64,000 bases of DNA from DAOUKH01 sp965219875. Its GTDB lineage: Bacteria; Chloroflexota; Dehalococcoidia; SHYB01. Positions 18,777 through 26,336 of the stretch are shown here, in pieces. Both the position numbers and the translations under genes were made by a program. Each line of letters begins with the position of its first letter. Positions within the stretch are counted from its first letter, which is position 1. A model generated the notes under the pieces. That model was not told where the DNA came from. It did not search any database and saw nothing but the letters and a program-made list of their open reading frames with translations. The stretch covers positions 1,178,001 through 1,242,000 of the forward strand of contig CBDCOW010000003.1 of the NCBI GenBank assembly GCA_965219875.1, written 5' to 3'.

Positions 18777-19507
18777 AGGTCACCAGGCCTGATGTCCTTC
18801 CCATTGATGGCTGCTAGGTATCTGGCATGAGCGCAGCCGGACGCTACTGGGCACTCACCGCAACGAGGTGACCGGGGCTTGCAGATGCTCGCGGCGAAGT
18901 CCAGCAGACCATAGTTGTGCTCCTTTATCTCCTTGGCAGGTAGCAGAGACCAAGCAATCTCCCACACCTCAGAAGCCCTCCTGATGTCGCTTGGCGGCTC
19001 GATTCCGGCCAGTCGTGAGAGGATGCGAACGACGCTAAGATCCACCACCGGCACGCGACGGCCAAATGCGAAGCAAGCGACCGCATGAGCGGAGTAAATG
19101 CCCACATGCGGGAGCTCCATCAGATCCACGGGCTCGCTTGGCATTCCTCCAGCTTCAATCAAGGCAGCCGAAAGCTGGCGCAACGCTGTAGTCCTCTGGC
19201 GACCGAAGCCCAGGCGGGATATGTACCGGTAGAGTTCTTCCGGGTCTGCAGATGCTAGGTCAGCAGCGCTGGGGTACGTCCTGGCCAGCGCCGGCCAGAC
19301 CGTAGAAACCATCTCTGCCCGCGTTTGCTTCAGCAGGACTTCTGCCACGAGAACCCCGTATGGGCTGGTACCGTCTTCACGCCAGGGAAACGAACGCCCA
19401 CGCGCCTTGTACCACTCTACAAAGAAACCGGCTGGGATCCTCACGCACGTCTCCGCCGGGTGAGCGGTATGGCAGCTTGGTATCTCCAGCCGTTCAGCCG
19501 GTAGCAT
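18773..19507 (-). CDS. HhH-GPD DNA glycosylase, candidate T:G mismatch enzyme
   Basis: 244 aa from ATG 19507, which has AGGTG just upstream and overlaps the methyltransferase stop by 14 bp. Family marks: SFPWRE and AEVLLKQT near the N-terminus, the helix-hairpin-helix ELPHVGIYSAHAV, catalytic Asp156 in VVDLSVV, and a 4Fe-4S loop with Cys209, 216, 219 and 225 (C-x6-C-x2-C-x5-C). Tyr138 sits where endonuclease III has its lyase Lys, 18 residues before the Asp. The plasmid-borne T:G mismatch glycosylase Mig.Mth has Tyr126 and Asp144 with the same spacing. Next to a 5mC methyltransferase, the probable job is repairing T:G mismatches made when 5-methylcytosine deaminates. It is not one of the standard Druantia genes. 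Confidence 0.85.
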   Translation of the reverse strand: MLPAERLEIPSCHTAHPAETCVRIPAGFFVEWYKARGRSFPWREDGTSPYGVLVAEVLLKQTRAEMVSTVWPALARTYPSAADLASADPEELYRYISRLGFGRQRTTALRQLSAALIEAGGMPSEPVDLMELPHVGIYSAHAVACFAFGRRVPVVDLSVVRILSRLAGIEPPSDIRRASEVWEIAWSLLPAKEIKEHNYGLLDFAASICKPRSPRCGECPVASGCAHARYLAAINGKDIRPGDL

Positions 19508-20615
19508 GTTCACCTGCGGCTTCGGATTGTGAGGAATAGCCCAGTGCCCCGGAGATAGCCGCCGCGACCCCTTTGCCCAGAGGCGGGGGCAAAGCATCTG
19601 AAACGAGCTGCACCTGCTGGCTAAACGTTCCCTTCAGTTCATAGGAATGGGGAAACCCCTGTAGGCGCATGGCCTCGTAGATCGAAAGGCGCCTATGCAT
19701 GTTGGGATGTACGTGGACCTCTCGGTGACCGTAGGCTACGGTGTAGCTGGGCTTGTCCCAGCTTAGGACCCTGAAGCTCCTCCCGCGGTGGTCACCCGGC
19801 TCCAACATGCCGTTGGTGAACTTCTTCGACTTTGGAACCATGGCGACGTGGTTGGGGTGATGCGGGATTTCGGCCGCATCCAGGTCCCTGCGGCAGAAGG
19901 CCGGTTCCGGCAAGCCCTCGAGTGCATCCCTGGCATTTGCGGGTTGTTTACCGCCGTCTGGAGGGTCTAGTAGGAGCCCGGGGTGTCGCTCGCGGTTAAT
20001 CCCGATAACGATGACCCTCTTGCGATTCTGCGGGATCCCAAATCTCCCAGCGTTGACGACCTTCTCCCGGACACTGTAGCCGGCCCTCTTGCACAGTCTC
20101 TTGAAGTCCAGGTAGCGCCTGTGATGTCGCTTCTGGGTGAGGCCAGGTACGTTCTCGAACACGAAAAAGTCCAGCCCGAAGCGAGAGGTGAATGCCTGGA
20201 TCACATTGGCGTAGCTAACGAGAAGCTTGCGCCTGGGGTCTCGCTTTTTCTGGTGCACGTTCGAAACCGAGAACGCCTGGCAGGGTGGGCCACCGATTAT
20301 CCCGACAGGGCCTTCCTCGCCGTTGATGCTGGTCCAGAGGTCTACCAGGTCATCGGGGTTACATTCGGCTATGTCCAGGAGGGCGACGTGGGTGTCCGGC
20401 TCGTTCCAACGGTAGGTTTCGACGGCAGCCTGATCTATGTCCACAGCAAGCCCCGGCTTGAAGCCAGCCTGCTTGAATCCTAGATCGAACCCTCCAGCGC
20501 CCGAAAAGAGGCTAAGCACCGGCCAGGGCCCGGCCTCCTCCGGGTTAGAATTCCTCGCCTCTGGCTCAATTCCCATTTGCTCTCGATTGCAGTGAGATTC
20601 TTGCATACCGGCCAT
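19494..20615 (-). CDS. druM: DNA (cytosine-5) methyltransferase, DruM-like
   Basis: 373 aa, full length, transfers a methyl group from SAM to cytosine C5. Motif I is LSLFSGAGGFDLGF, motif IV GGPPCQAFS with the catalytic Cys, motif VI FVFENVPGL, motif VIII QNRKRVIVIG, and motifs IX/X YEAMRLQGFP and SDALPPPLG. The start is uncertain: ATG codons at 20615, 20606 and 20576 are possible, and the last has GAGAG upstream. It is the first large gene of the defence operon, just before the glycosylase. In a Druantia type II system it would mark host DNA as self. The target sequence cannot be read from the protein. Confidence 0.92.
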   Translation of the reverse strand: MAGMQESHCNREQMGIEPEARNSNPEEAGPWPVLSLFSGAGGFDLGFKQAGFKPGLAVDIDQAAVETYRWNEPDTHVALLDIAECNPDDLVDLWTSINGEEGPVGIIGGPPCQAFSVSNVHQKKRDPRRKLLVSYANVIQAFTSRFGLDFFVFENVPGLTQKRHHRRYLDFKRLCKRAGYSVREKVVNAGRFGIPQNRKRVIVIGINRERHPGLLLDPPDGGKQPANARDALEGLPEPAFCRRDLDAAEIPHHPNHVAMVPKSKKFTNGMLEPGDHRGRSFRVLSWDKPSYTVAYGHREVHVHPNMHRRLSIYEAMRLQGFPHSYELKGTFSQQVQLVSDALPPPLGKGVAAAISGALGYSSQSEAAGEHATG

Positions 20616-20740
20616 GCTGGGACACAGCTATCCGGCACCTTCAGAACACTTGCACAAGGTTCTGGGGACATCCCGCATCAAAGGGAAGCCAGCCGACGTA
20701 GCACGGGCAACGATCTGGCCCCGCAAAAACTCGAATGAGT

Positions 20741-20998
20741 TCATGGAGAATCTATCTCCTGGTGCTCATCCACCTCCGCCTCGCACAGCTTGTGCTTGAT
20801 CTCCCGGATTGTGAGCCGCTGTTTGCTCTGGAGATCGTCAATTTCACGAAGCCGTTCTATTGCCTCCGTGCCATCGAAGAGACAGTATCCTCCCGGAGTC
20901 TGGCCCACGGGCTGGAGAATGCCTTCCTTTACGTAGAAACGGACCTTGGATGGAAGGATGCCTGCCCGTTTGGCCAGCTGGCCAGTTTTGATGAGCAT
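20741..20998 (-). CDS. Small MerR-type regulator heading the defence operon
   Basis: 85 aa. It has the MerR N-terminal winged helix-turn-helix: KTGQLAKRAGILPSKVRFY, then the GILQPVGQTPGGY wing and a dimerisation helix beginning IERLREI. There is no C-terminal effector domain and no metal-binding Cys, so it should act as a short DNA-binding dimer. It lies 125 bp upstream of the methyltransferase on the same strand and is the first gene of the defence operon, so it probably controls its own operon. GGGAG lies a few bases before the ATG. Confidence 0.82.
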   Translation of the reverse strand: MLIKTGQLAKRAGILPSKVRFYVKEGILQPVGQTPGGYCLFDGTEAIERLREIDDLQSKQRLTIREIKHKLCEAEVDEHQEIDSP

Positions 20999-21081
20999 CT
21001 TGCCACTCCCGGCTAGGGATAGATCAATCCAGAATAGTGCAACGTGTCACTTTTCACTTAATGCATCGTCGAGTATAACGG

Positions 21082-21171
21082 GAGATATGGGTCTTCGTCT
21101 ACATGTTCTTTGTCGTCGGTGGGAGACTGATTGTGTCCATCTACCAGATTGATGGCGACCGACGACGATGA
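21082..21171 (+). pseudogene. 3' tail of a second HTH-membrane protein gene
   Basis: Twenty-nine codons plus stop almost identical to the C-terminus of the 6831-8159 product (IWVFVYMFFVVGGRLIVSIY against IWVFAFMFFVVGG and so on). Nothing upstream resembles the rest of that gene. The fragment is abutted by the defence operon's regulator region, so it is the relic of a homologous gene cut by the module. Confidence 0.8.
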
Positions 21172-21607
21172 TGGTCTAGGGGTGAAGGACGAGAAGTTCC
21201 ACCAACGCAGCGACCCGGAGCTTTGTGGCTTCGTAGACTGCTTCCTGGCGGTCCGAGCCCAGAATGCCCTCACACCCTAGCTCTACGAGCAGTTTCCCGT
21301 GGAGGTGCTCTTCATTGAGCGCTTGACGCCATATGACCCACAGGCTACAGTTTAGCTACCACCCCTATCGATTCGACGGTAGGGTCGAGACCGCCCTCCG
21401 AGGCGGTCTCTGTCTTTGTTGGGGGGTAACGATTGATCACCAACGTCAAGAGAGATAGCTTCAATCCCTACTGCCGTACCCTCAAAGACACGGTGCCAAC
21501 ACTGGGGAGCACCACTCGGGCTGACTAGCCCAGTATCCCGCTTCCGTCTCCATGGCGAGCGCTCCTCAGGGGACTCCACGGATGCGGACTGGAACTCCCA
21601 TAGGCCC
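21084..21607. repeat. Right copy of the direct repeat flanking the defence operon
   Basis: Same orientation as 8072-8612. It contains the coding tail above, the same order of downstream landmarks and an identical terminator hairpin. The two copies differ by scattered substitutions and small indels, so they are not a recent exact duplication. They enclose about 12.5 kb that holds only the defence operon. Confidence 0.8.
21387..21420 (+). terminator. Terminator in the right repeat copy
   Basis: GAGACCGCC / GGCGGTCTC, loop CTCCGA, then TGTCTTTGTT, identical to the hairpin at 8384-8417. Confidence 0.72.
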
Positions 21608-21855
21608 ACTCGTTCATCCGAGCTGGGCTCCGCCAGCTCAGATCCGTACGGGGTAACAGGGATCAGGGCCTAAGTTGGGCGCCACGCCTGGTCCCAACGG
21701 CCCCACCCTCTCCGTCGGCTGTTGTGAGGCACACTACTGCCTAACAACCTGACCTGGCTTGAATGGACCCAGACCGACCGCCCACGAGTACTTGAGTTTT
21801 CTGTGTCGATTGAGTCCAGAGAATGAAGGTTCTTGATTTTGTCCAGTTTGGTGGG

Positions 21856-22060
21856 CCTTTTTTCACGATAGACAGAACCGTCTTTGAGATGTGGTTGGGG
21901 GCTCTGTGATCCTTGGCACCGTAGTCCTTACGGGGAGCTCGAGCCTCTTCGAGTGGGCCTAAGTGGACGGTAGGCAGTACCATCTTCGAGATGTGGTTGG
22001 GGGCTCTGTGATCCTTGGTACCGCGACCCTTACGGGGAGGTCGAGCCTCTTTGGGTGGGC
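21856..22060. repeat. Two tandem units of a 102-bp dispersed repeat
   Basis: Two adjacent copies share TTCGAGATGTGGTTGGGG-type cores (in unit one the sixth base region reads TTTGAG), CTCTGTGATCCTTGG, CTTACGGGGAG, TCGAGCCTCTT and GTGGGCCT in the same order, with period 102. A third, partial copy with a TGTCCAGTTTGGTGGGCC lead-in lies at 55645-55730; the same lead-in occurs here at 21840-21857. No protein sense is apparent on the plus strand. The minus-strand reading through both units is repetitive and lysine/arginine-rich and I do not call it a gene. Confidence 0.65.
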
Positions 22061-22479
22061 CTGATAAGACTGAATTGCGAACTTTTCGCTGGGAGGTCCC
22101 AATATAGGAAAAGCGCCAGCCAACCCGGATAGGCCCCTCAAGAGCCTCCATCGCACCGGGTTGGAGGCTCTTCCATAGCCGCCGTCGCAGGCGGCCGCGC
22201 CACTTCTAGCCCACGGACGCGGGGAAGTCCGGCCCCATTGTCGTTCCTGCGCCCAGGTGAAGACAAGGCCGACGACGCGGATTCGGCTGCACTTATCCAA
22301 ACGGCGGAAACTTTGCCGCCGTTAAGGTTTCGGCTCCTCCTGCCGCTCCCCCGTCAGCATCCGGCAGTCGGCGCGCGGCTCGGTGAAGATGTACATGGGG
22401 TTGTCGGCGTTGACCTAAAGAATGCAGGACGGGCGCCTCTAACCGTCCTTGGCATAGTCGTCCAGCAGTCCGTTCCGCC
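22061..22479. other. Unassigned stretch between repeats
   Basis: About 420 bp with no frame I can support on either strand and no convincing hairpin or promoter. It sits between the 102-bp repeats and the leucine-rich-repeat fragment. Confidence 0.5.
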
Positions 22480-22767
22480 AACCAGTTGACCGGAGAGATT
22501 CCCCTTGAACTGGGCGAACTCTCCGAAATGTTTCAACTGGACCTCTCTAACAACCAGTTGACCGGGGAGATACCAGCTGAACTGGGCGATCTCTCCGATC
22601 TGACAAGCCTGGACCTCTCTGGCAACCAGTTGACCGGGGAGATTCCGGCTGAACTGGGCGATCTCTCCGAACTGACAAGTCCGGACCTCTCTGACAACCA
22701 GTTGACCGGGGAGATTCCATTGGAATTGGGCGAACTGAAAAATCTAAATTCGGTGGACTTAGGGGGA
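22480..22767 (+). repeat. Four 72-bp tandem units encoding leucine-rich repeats
   Basis: Units start at 22480, 22552, 22624 and 22696, each with AACCAGTTGACCGG and a GAACTGGGCGA-type middle. Units two and three are nearly identical at DNA level, implying recent unit duplication; the fourth is diverged at its end. Confidence 0.85.
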
Positions 22768-22800
22768 ATGGATTCGCAGGCTGCGTACCCAAGTCTCTGA
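22486..22800 (+). pseudogene. Leucine-rich-repeat protein fragment
   Basis: About 104 codons consisting almost wholly of 24-residue plant-type leucine-rich repeats (NQLTGEIPAELGDLS). Normal proteins of this kind have a signal peptide, a capping motif and many more repeats; none is seen upstream, where the sequence is unrelated, and the frame ends soon after the fourth repeat. It starts at best with a TTG inside the first repeat. I read it as a leftover piece of a surface or secreted repeat protein. A short functional protein is less likely. Confidence 0.6.
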
Positions 22801-23248
22801 TTGACGCCCCCTTCAGCGACGCCGATCGTCTTGAACTGCCGACCTGCAACTAACCGGAACCATCGGCAACTTACTCCCCCATGCCGCCGCCATCCCCGGC
22901 CTATATCTTCACAGGGCTCGGCATGGACTACCGGCTGGCGGAGGGTGAAGGGCTGGGATAGAAGGAAACAGTTTCTCTGACGACTTTCCGCTGGGAGTAG
23001 TCCTGCCGAAACCACCTCTCGTTGTCTTGTCTTCGGGGGGGGCGGCGCCGGCTTTCGGGTTAACAAGAAGGGCCGCATAAATGGATGCCGGGACGGGGCG
23101 CCGGCCCCACCTGCAACGGACTCTCCCGATCTCCGGGAGTGCACAGGCGGAGGGCGGTGACGCTCCTCCTTCCCCCGCGTCGATGCCCGACTGCCTGGAT
23201 CCTCCCGCATGAGAGAGTCCCGATGCGTCCTGTGGGAGGAGGGACGCG
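22801..23248. other. Unassigned stretch before a small HTH gene
   Basis: About 450 bp, GC-rich. Long minus-strand frames exist but are antisense to the repeat region or lack codon character. GGCCGCATAAATGGATGC at 23071-23088 closely resembles GGCCGCATACATTGATGC at 25257-25274. Nothing else is supported. Confidence 0.5.
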
Positions 23249-23494
23249 GTGCCGCGACAGCGGATTGACCACAGCAGAAAAACCTACGACCTCCCCGACG
23301 ACTTCCCTCAGCGGCTGGAGCGGTTCAAGGAGGAGTCCCGCCTGCCATGGTCGGAGATTGCCCGCCGCCTGGGGACCTTTCGCCACACGGTGTGGCGCTG
23401 GAAGGAAGGCAGGGGCCGACCCAACTATCAGCACCGGAAGGCGCTGCTGGAGTTGGCTGACAGCCTGGGACTCGGCCACCTGTTCACCGACTGA
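23249..23494 (+). CDS. Small HTH DNA-binding protein
   Basis: 81 aa from GTG with a strong GGAGGAGGG site seven bases upstream. The helix-turn-helix lies in FKEESRLPWSEIARRLG and HTVWRWKEGRGRP. It resembles the protein started at 28769 (KRLKRLKKASGLTWNAFADALG, then SVQRWSNG), so both belong to one family of short phage- or plasmid-type regulators. It sits alone between a repeat region and an IS110 element. Probably a leftover regulator of the plasmid-like part of the island. Confidence 0.75.
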   Translation: MPRQRIDHSRKTYDLPDDFPQRLERFKEESRLPWSEIARRLGTFRHTVWRWKEGRGRPNYQHRKALLELADSLGLGHLFTD

Positions 23495-23549
23495 GAAGGC
23501 GGCAGAACGTCGGAGAAGCGTTCCAGGTCATGTCCTACTGACTAACAAG

Positions 23550-24990
23550 CTAATCGGCCCCTGCGGTCGCAGCCGTGGGGGAAGGGCGGGGAGCAAGGCT
23601 CTGATCACCGGCTAGCGGCACCAACTGGTAGCCCAACTGTGCAGCCCTCCGTTTCGCAGCTCGCAGGACTCTTTGGCGATATTGGGTTTCGTAGTACTCG
23701 GCTCCGGCGTCGGAGTAATCTTGGCCGTACTTCAGCGTTGCGTAGATGATCCTAGCCAGCTTGTGGGCCGTCGCGGTGATGGCCTTGGGCGCTCCCAAGT
23801 GCGTTTTCTTGCGGCGTAGGAACGCGCCTAGGGCGCTATCTGAACGGTGGAGCCCGTTGGCTGCGAGACGCAGGGCATTGGCGGCCCGGTTCGCCGAGTG
23901 CTTGGTCCGGGAGCTGATGACCTTTCCTCCGGTAACGCGGTTGTTCGGACTCAATCCCAGCCAGGATGCGAAATGCCCGGCGGTAGGCCATCGGGTCATG
24001 TCCAGCCCGATCTCGCCGACTATCTTTCAATGCCGTGTGGGCGTCCACTCCGTCGATCCGAGTTAGGTCCACCCCCGTCATCTGGTAGAGGTGGCTCCGC
24101 ACGTCGAAGTCCGGCGCGTTCTTCTGGCTTTTCGTCCGGTTAGACTTCCGGTAAGGCGGTTCGCCGTCGTCGCGATCCTCAAACCGCTCCAACTGCGCCT
24201 CGATTTCCCGGTGGCACTCGGCTATCTTGCCCTGGTACACCCGGTACAGCTCCAGAGCCTGGGTCAGCTCGAAGATGTGCTCGTCCCGCCAGTGTCCCTG
24301 TAGCGATCGGGCTATGGTCGCCTCGTCCGCCCTGATCCTGGGGTCTCGCAGCCGGGCAAGATTCAGCGGGTCCCGCTCACCACTCACGATGGCCTCGATG
24401 ATGGCCAATCCCGTCTTGCCGGTGATGTCCCTGATGACGTGCTGGAACTTCACGTTCATCTGGGTAAGAGCCTTGTGCATGTGCTGGATGTGGTGGGCCG
24501 CGTACTCCACCAGCATGGATCGCTGCCGCAGGTAACTCCGCAGGCGGCGGACCTCTCCGTCGGGACGGAAGGCGCCGGAGAGCAGTCCGAAGGTGTGGAG
24601 TTGCTGGAGCCACTGGCAATCCAGCACGTCGGGCTTGCGTCCGGGTACGTTCTTCATGCGGCGCGGGTCCACCAGTATCACCTCAAATCCCCGCTCCTCC
24701 AGAACTTCGAACAGGGGTATCCAGTACACCCCGGTGGACTCCATGGCCATGGTGTCGATGCCGCACTCCGCCAACCAGTCCGCCAAGCGATACAGGTCGG
24801 CAGTGTAGGCATCGAACTCGCGCACCGGCTGTTTCCAACGGTCCTCGGGAACCGCCACGAAGTGACTACTGGCGCCCACGTCTATGCCAGCCGCGTTCAG
24901 GCTCACCTTGGACAATCCGGCAGGCAGGGACTGGGGCCCGTCCCGGGTCTTGTCGGCACGCTTCGCGCCGTTCTTGCGTACGCTCATCAT
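23550..24990 (-). pseudogene. IS110-family transposase, frameshifted
   Basis: A DEDD-type recombinase in two frames. The N-terminal part (from ATG 24990, GGGAGAGG upstream) has GIDVG, MESTGVY and KPDVLDC, which supply the RuvC-like acidic residues. The C-terminal part (RWPTAGHFASWLGL, then KHSANRAANALRLAA) is the Transposase_20 domain with its catalytic Ser region. The frame shifts by one base near 24024, within AAAGATAGTC, shortly after DGVDAHTALK, where intact relatives read straight on. Without the shift the protein would be about 470 aa, somewhat longer than the usual 320-420. Probably dead, unless the shift is a sequencing error. Confidence 0.85.
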
Positions 24991-25250
24991 ATCCTCTCCC
25001 AAGCCAGAGTAGGGGTGTGGCCGGAGAGAGTCGCTAGCAGCGTTCAATCTACTGAACGGGAGCGCCGTGCCGGGGCGTCACCAATGATGCAACCGCAGGA
25101 CTCTCGGGCCATGCTGAAACACGGGCAACCTGCACCAATGCCGAGACGGCCTTCTACCCGGACATCACGCCTCGCCATCAGCATACTCTAGCGGCGCACC
25201 CACGTCAGTTAGTCCCCTATGCACAGCCCGGGCTAGACCTGCTGAAACGC
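24991..25250 (-). other. Non-coding end of the IS110 element
   Basis: About 260 bp between the transposase start and the next terminator, with no coding sense. In IS110-type elements the non-coding DNA upstream of the recombinase gene encodes the bridge RNA that pairs with target and donor DNA. I could not fold it reliably by eye, so this is a location to examine, not a call. The exact element ends are not resolved because IS110 elements lack long inverted repeats. Confidence 0.3.
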
Positions 25251-25277
25251 AAAAAAGGCCGCATACATTGATGCGCA

Positions 25278-25310
25278 GGGAGAGGACACCCAATCTGAGT
25301 GTCCTCTCCC
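25278..25310 (-). terminator. Terminator of the PRTRC-like gene group
   Basis: Perfect 12-bp stem GGGAGAGGACAC / GTGTCCTCTCCC with a 9-base loop, 57 bp beyond the last minus-strand gene. A run of six Ts (as A's at 25251-25256) follows about 20 bases later on the minus strand. Confidence 0.65.
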
Positions 25311-25366
25311 CGTATCATTGCGGTCTAGCGGTCCCGCGCCAACTGTCTCCCTTTCCCGGTCCGGCC

Positions 25367-25849
25367 TTAGAACAGCCTCAGCGTCTCGGGTTGCTGCTGG
25401 TCTGTCCCTCCCTCGGCGGTTGAGGCTTGAGCCGACCCCTGCTGACGCCGGTTCCGACGCCTGGCCGGGGGAGCGGGTCTCTCGTGGGCCGGATACTTGG
25501 GCTCGTCCTCCCACTTGGCCCTCGCCCTTTCGATTACCAGCAGGACCTCCTGCGTCAGCCCGGACAGGTCCCGGTCGTCGAACGACTCGATGTGCGGGTC
25601 CGCCGGGGGCCGCTGCACCCCGATGGTGGCCCTGCCTCCCTTGATGGACACGACGACTTTCAGGTCCGCCGTTGGGCCTACCTGCTCCTCGGCGTCATCG
25701 GCACCCTGTCCGTCCTGTGCGGTCTCGGTCTTGGAGTCTTCCCCTTCGACGACCGCGGCAGCCTTGTCGTCCGCCGCATCGTCGAAGAGACTGTCGTCGG
25801 CGCTCGGGGCATCCGAGCGGGATGTTTCTGTTCCAGTTTCGTCAGGCAT
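25367..25849 (-). CDS. Acidic/basic tailed protein of the PRTRC-like cassette
   Basis: 160 aa. Residues 1-60 are acidic and disordered-looking; residues about 62-115 (ADLKVVVSIKGG, then LTQEVLLVIERARAKW) look folded; the tail is Arg/Gln-rich. No family is certain. The folded part, a short beta-rich start then a helix, and the position as last gene after DUF2958 are compatible with a PRTRC protein E-like role, but this is a guess. Codon use fits its neighbours and an AGGAGA-type site precedes the ATG. Confidence 0.55.
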   Translation of the reverse strand: MPDETGTETSRSDAPSADDSLFDDAADDKAAAVVEGEDSKTETAQDGQGADDAEEQVGPTADLKVVVSIKGGRATIGVQRPPADPHIESFDDRDLSGLTQEVLLVIERARAKWEDEPKYPAHERPAPPARRRNRRQQGSAQASTAEGGTDQQQPETLRLF

Positions 25850-25892
25850 GGTGTCTCCTTATCTTGTTTCTTCTCTGACTGTGTTCACGTCA

Positions 25893-26288
25893 CTAGGCTG
25901 CTATCCCCGATGACTGTCTCCTGATCTCGCCGAGGGTCATCGGCTCCCAGTAGAGGTCGCGCTCCACGGCGGGGACGCTGCCGAACACGGTCTCCTCCGC
26001 CAGCTCGGTGAGATCGAAGTACCCCAGCTCGGTCTCGAACCCTTCGACGAGGCCGAAGCACAGTCCGGTCTCGGCGTCCCATTCGGTGATGTACCAGCAC
26101 CAGCCGTTGTAGGGGCTGAACAGCTTGGCCGGGGCGAGGACGTCGTCGTAGTCCTCGACGTTCTCGTTGGCTCCGATCGCTGGGATCCTGTCTCCCAGCT
26201 CCTTCGTCATGAGCTTGTGCCTGCGGTACCCGCTGTGGTTGTCCTGCCAGGTCGCGGCCGTCGTGGTGTTTCCCTTTTGGTCAAGCAT
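25893..26288 (-). CDS. DUF2958 protein
   Basis: 131 aa. The segment PAKLFSPYNGWCWYITEWD, then GLCFGLVEGFETELGYFDL and VERDLYWEP match the DUF2958 pattern as I know it, which is common on plasmids and integrative elements. Function unknown. The family core starts at about residue 28 (ELGDRIPAI), and ATG codons at residues 1 and 27 are both possible starts. It appears intact, unlike the ThiF gene upstream. Confidence 0.75.
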   Translation of the reverse strand: MLDQKGNTTTAATWQDNHSGYRRHKLMTKELGDRIPAIGANENVEDYDDVLAPAKLFSPYNGWCWYITEWDAETGLCFGLVEGFETELGYFDLTELAEETVFGSVPAVERDLYWEPMTLGEIRRQSSGIAA

Positions 26289-26336
26289 TGATTTCTCCTC
26301 TCTTGTCTCTTCTCTGACTGTGTGTATGAGCGTTCG

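Noticed and set aside
9980..20615. DISARM or BREX as the identity of the defence operon
   Set aside because: DISARM has separate DrmA helicase and DrmB (DUF1998) and usually a PLD protein; BREX needs PglZ and BrxC. Here one 1915-aa protein has helicase and DUF1998, as in Druantia.
21741..22151. Minus-strand frame with repeated KDHRAPNHISK segments
   Set aside because: The repetition comes from the 102-bp DNA repeat; the frame has no start signal and the third copy at 55.7 kb is not in a matching frame.
21856..22767. Tandem repeats considered as a CRISPR array
   Set aside because: The units are contiguous (102 and 72 bp) with no unique spacers, and no cas gene is in the window.
22533..23210. 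Minus-strand frame of 225 codons over the leucine-rich repeats
   Set aside because: Antisense of the repeats; Ser/Arg/Pro-rich with no family character.
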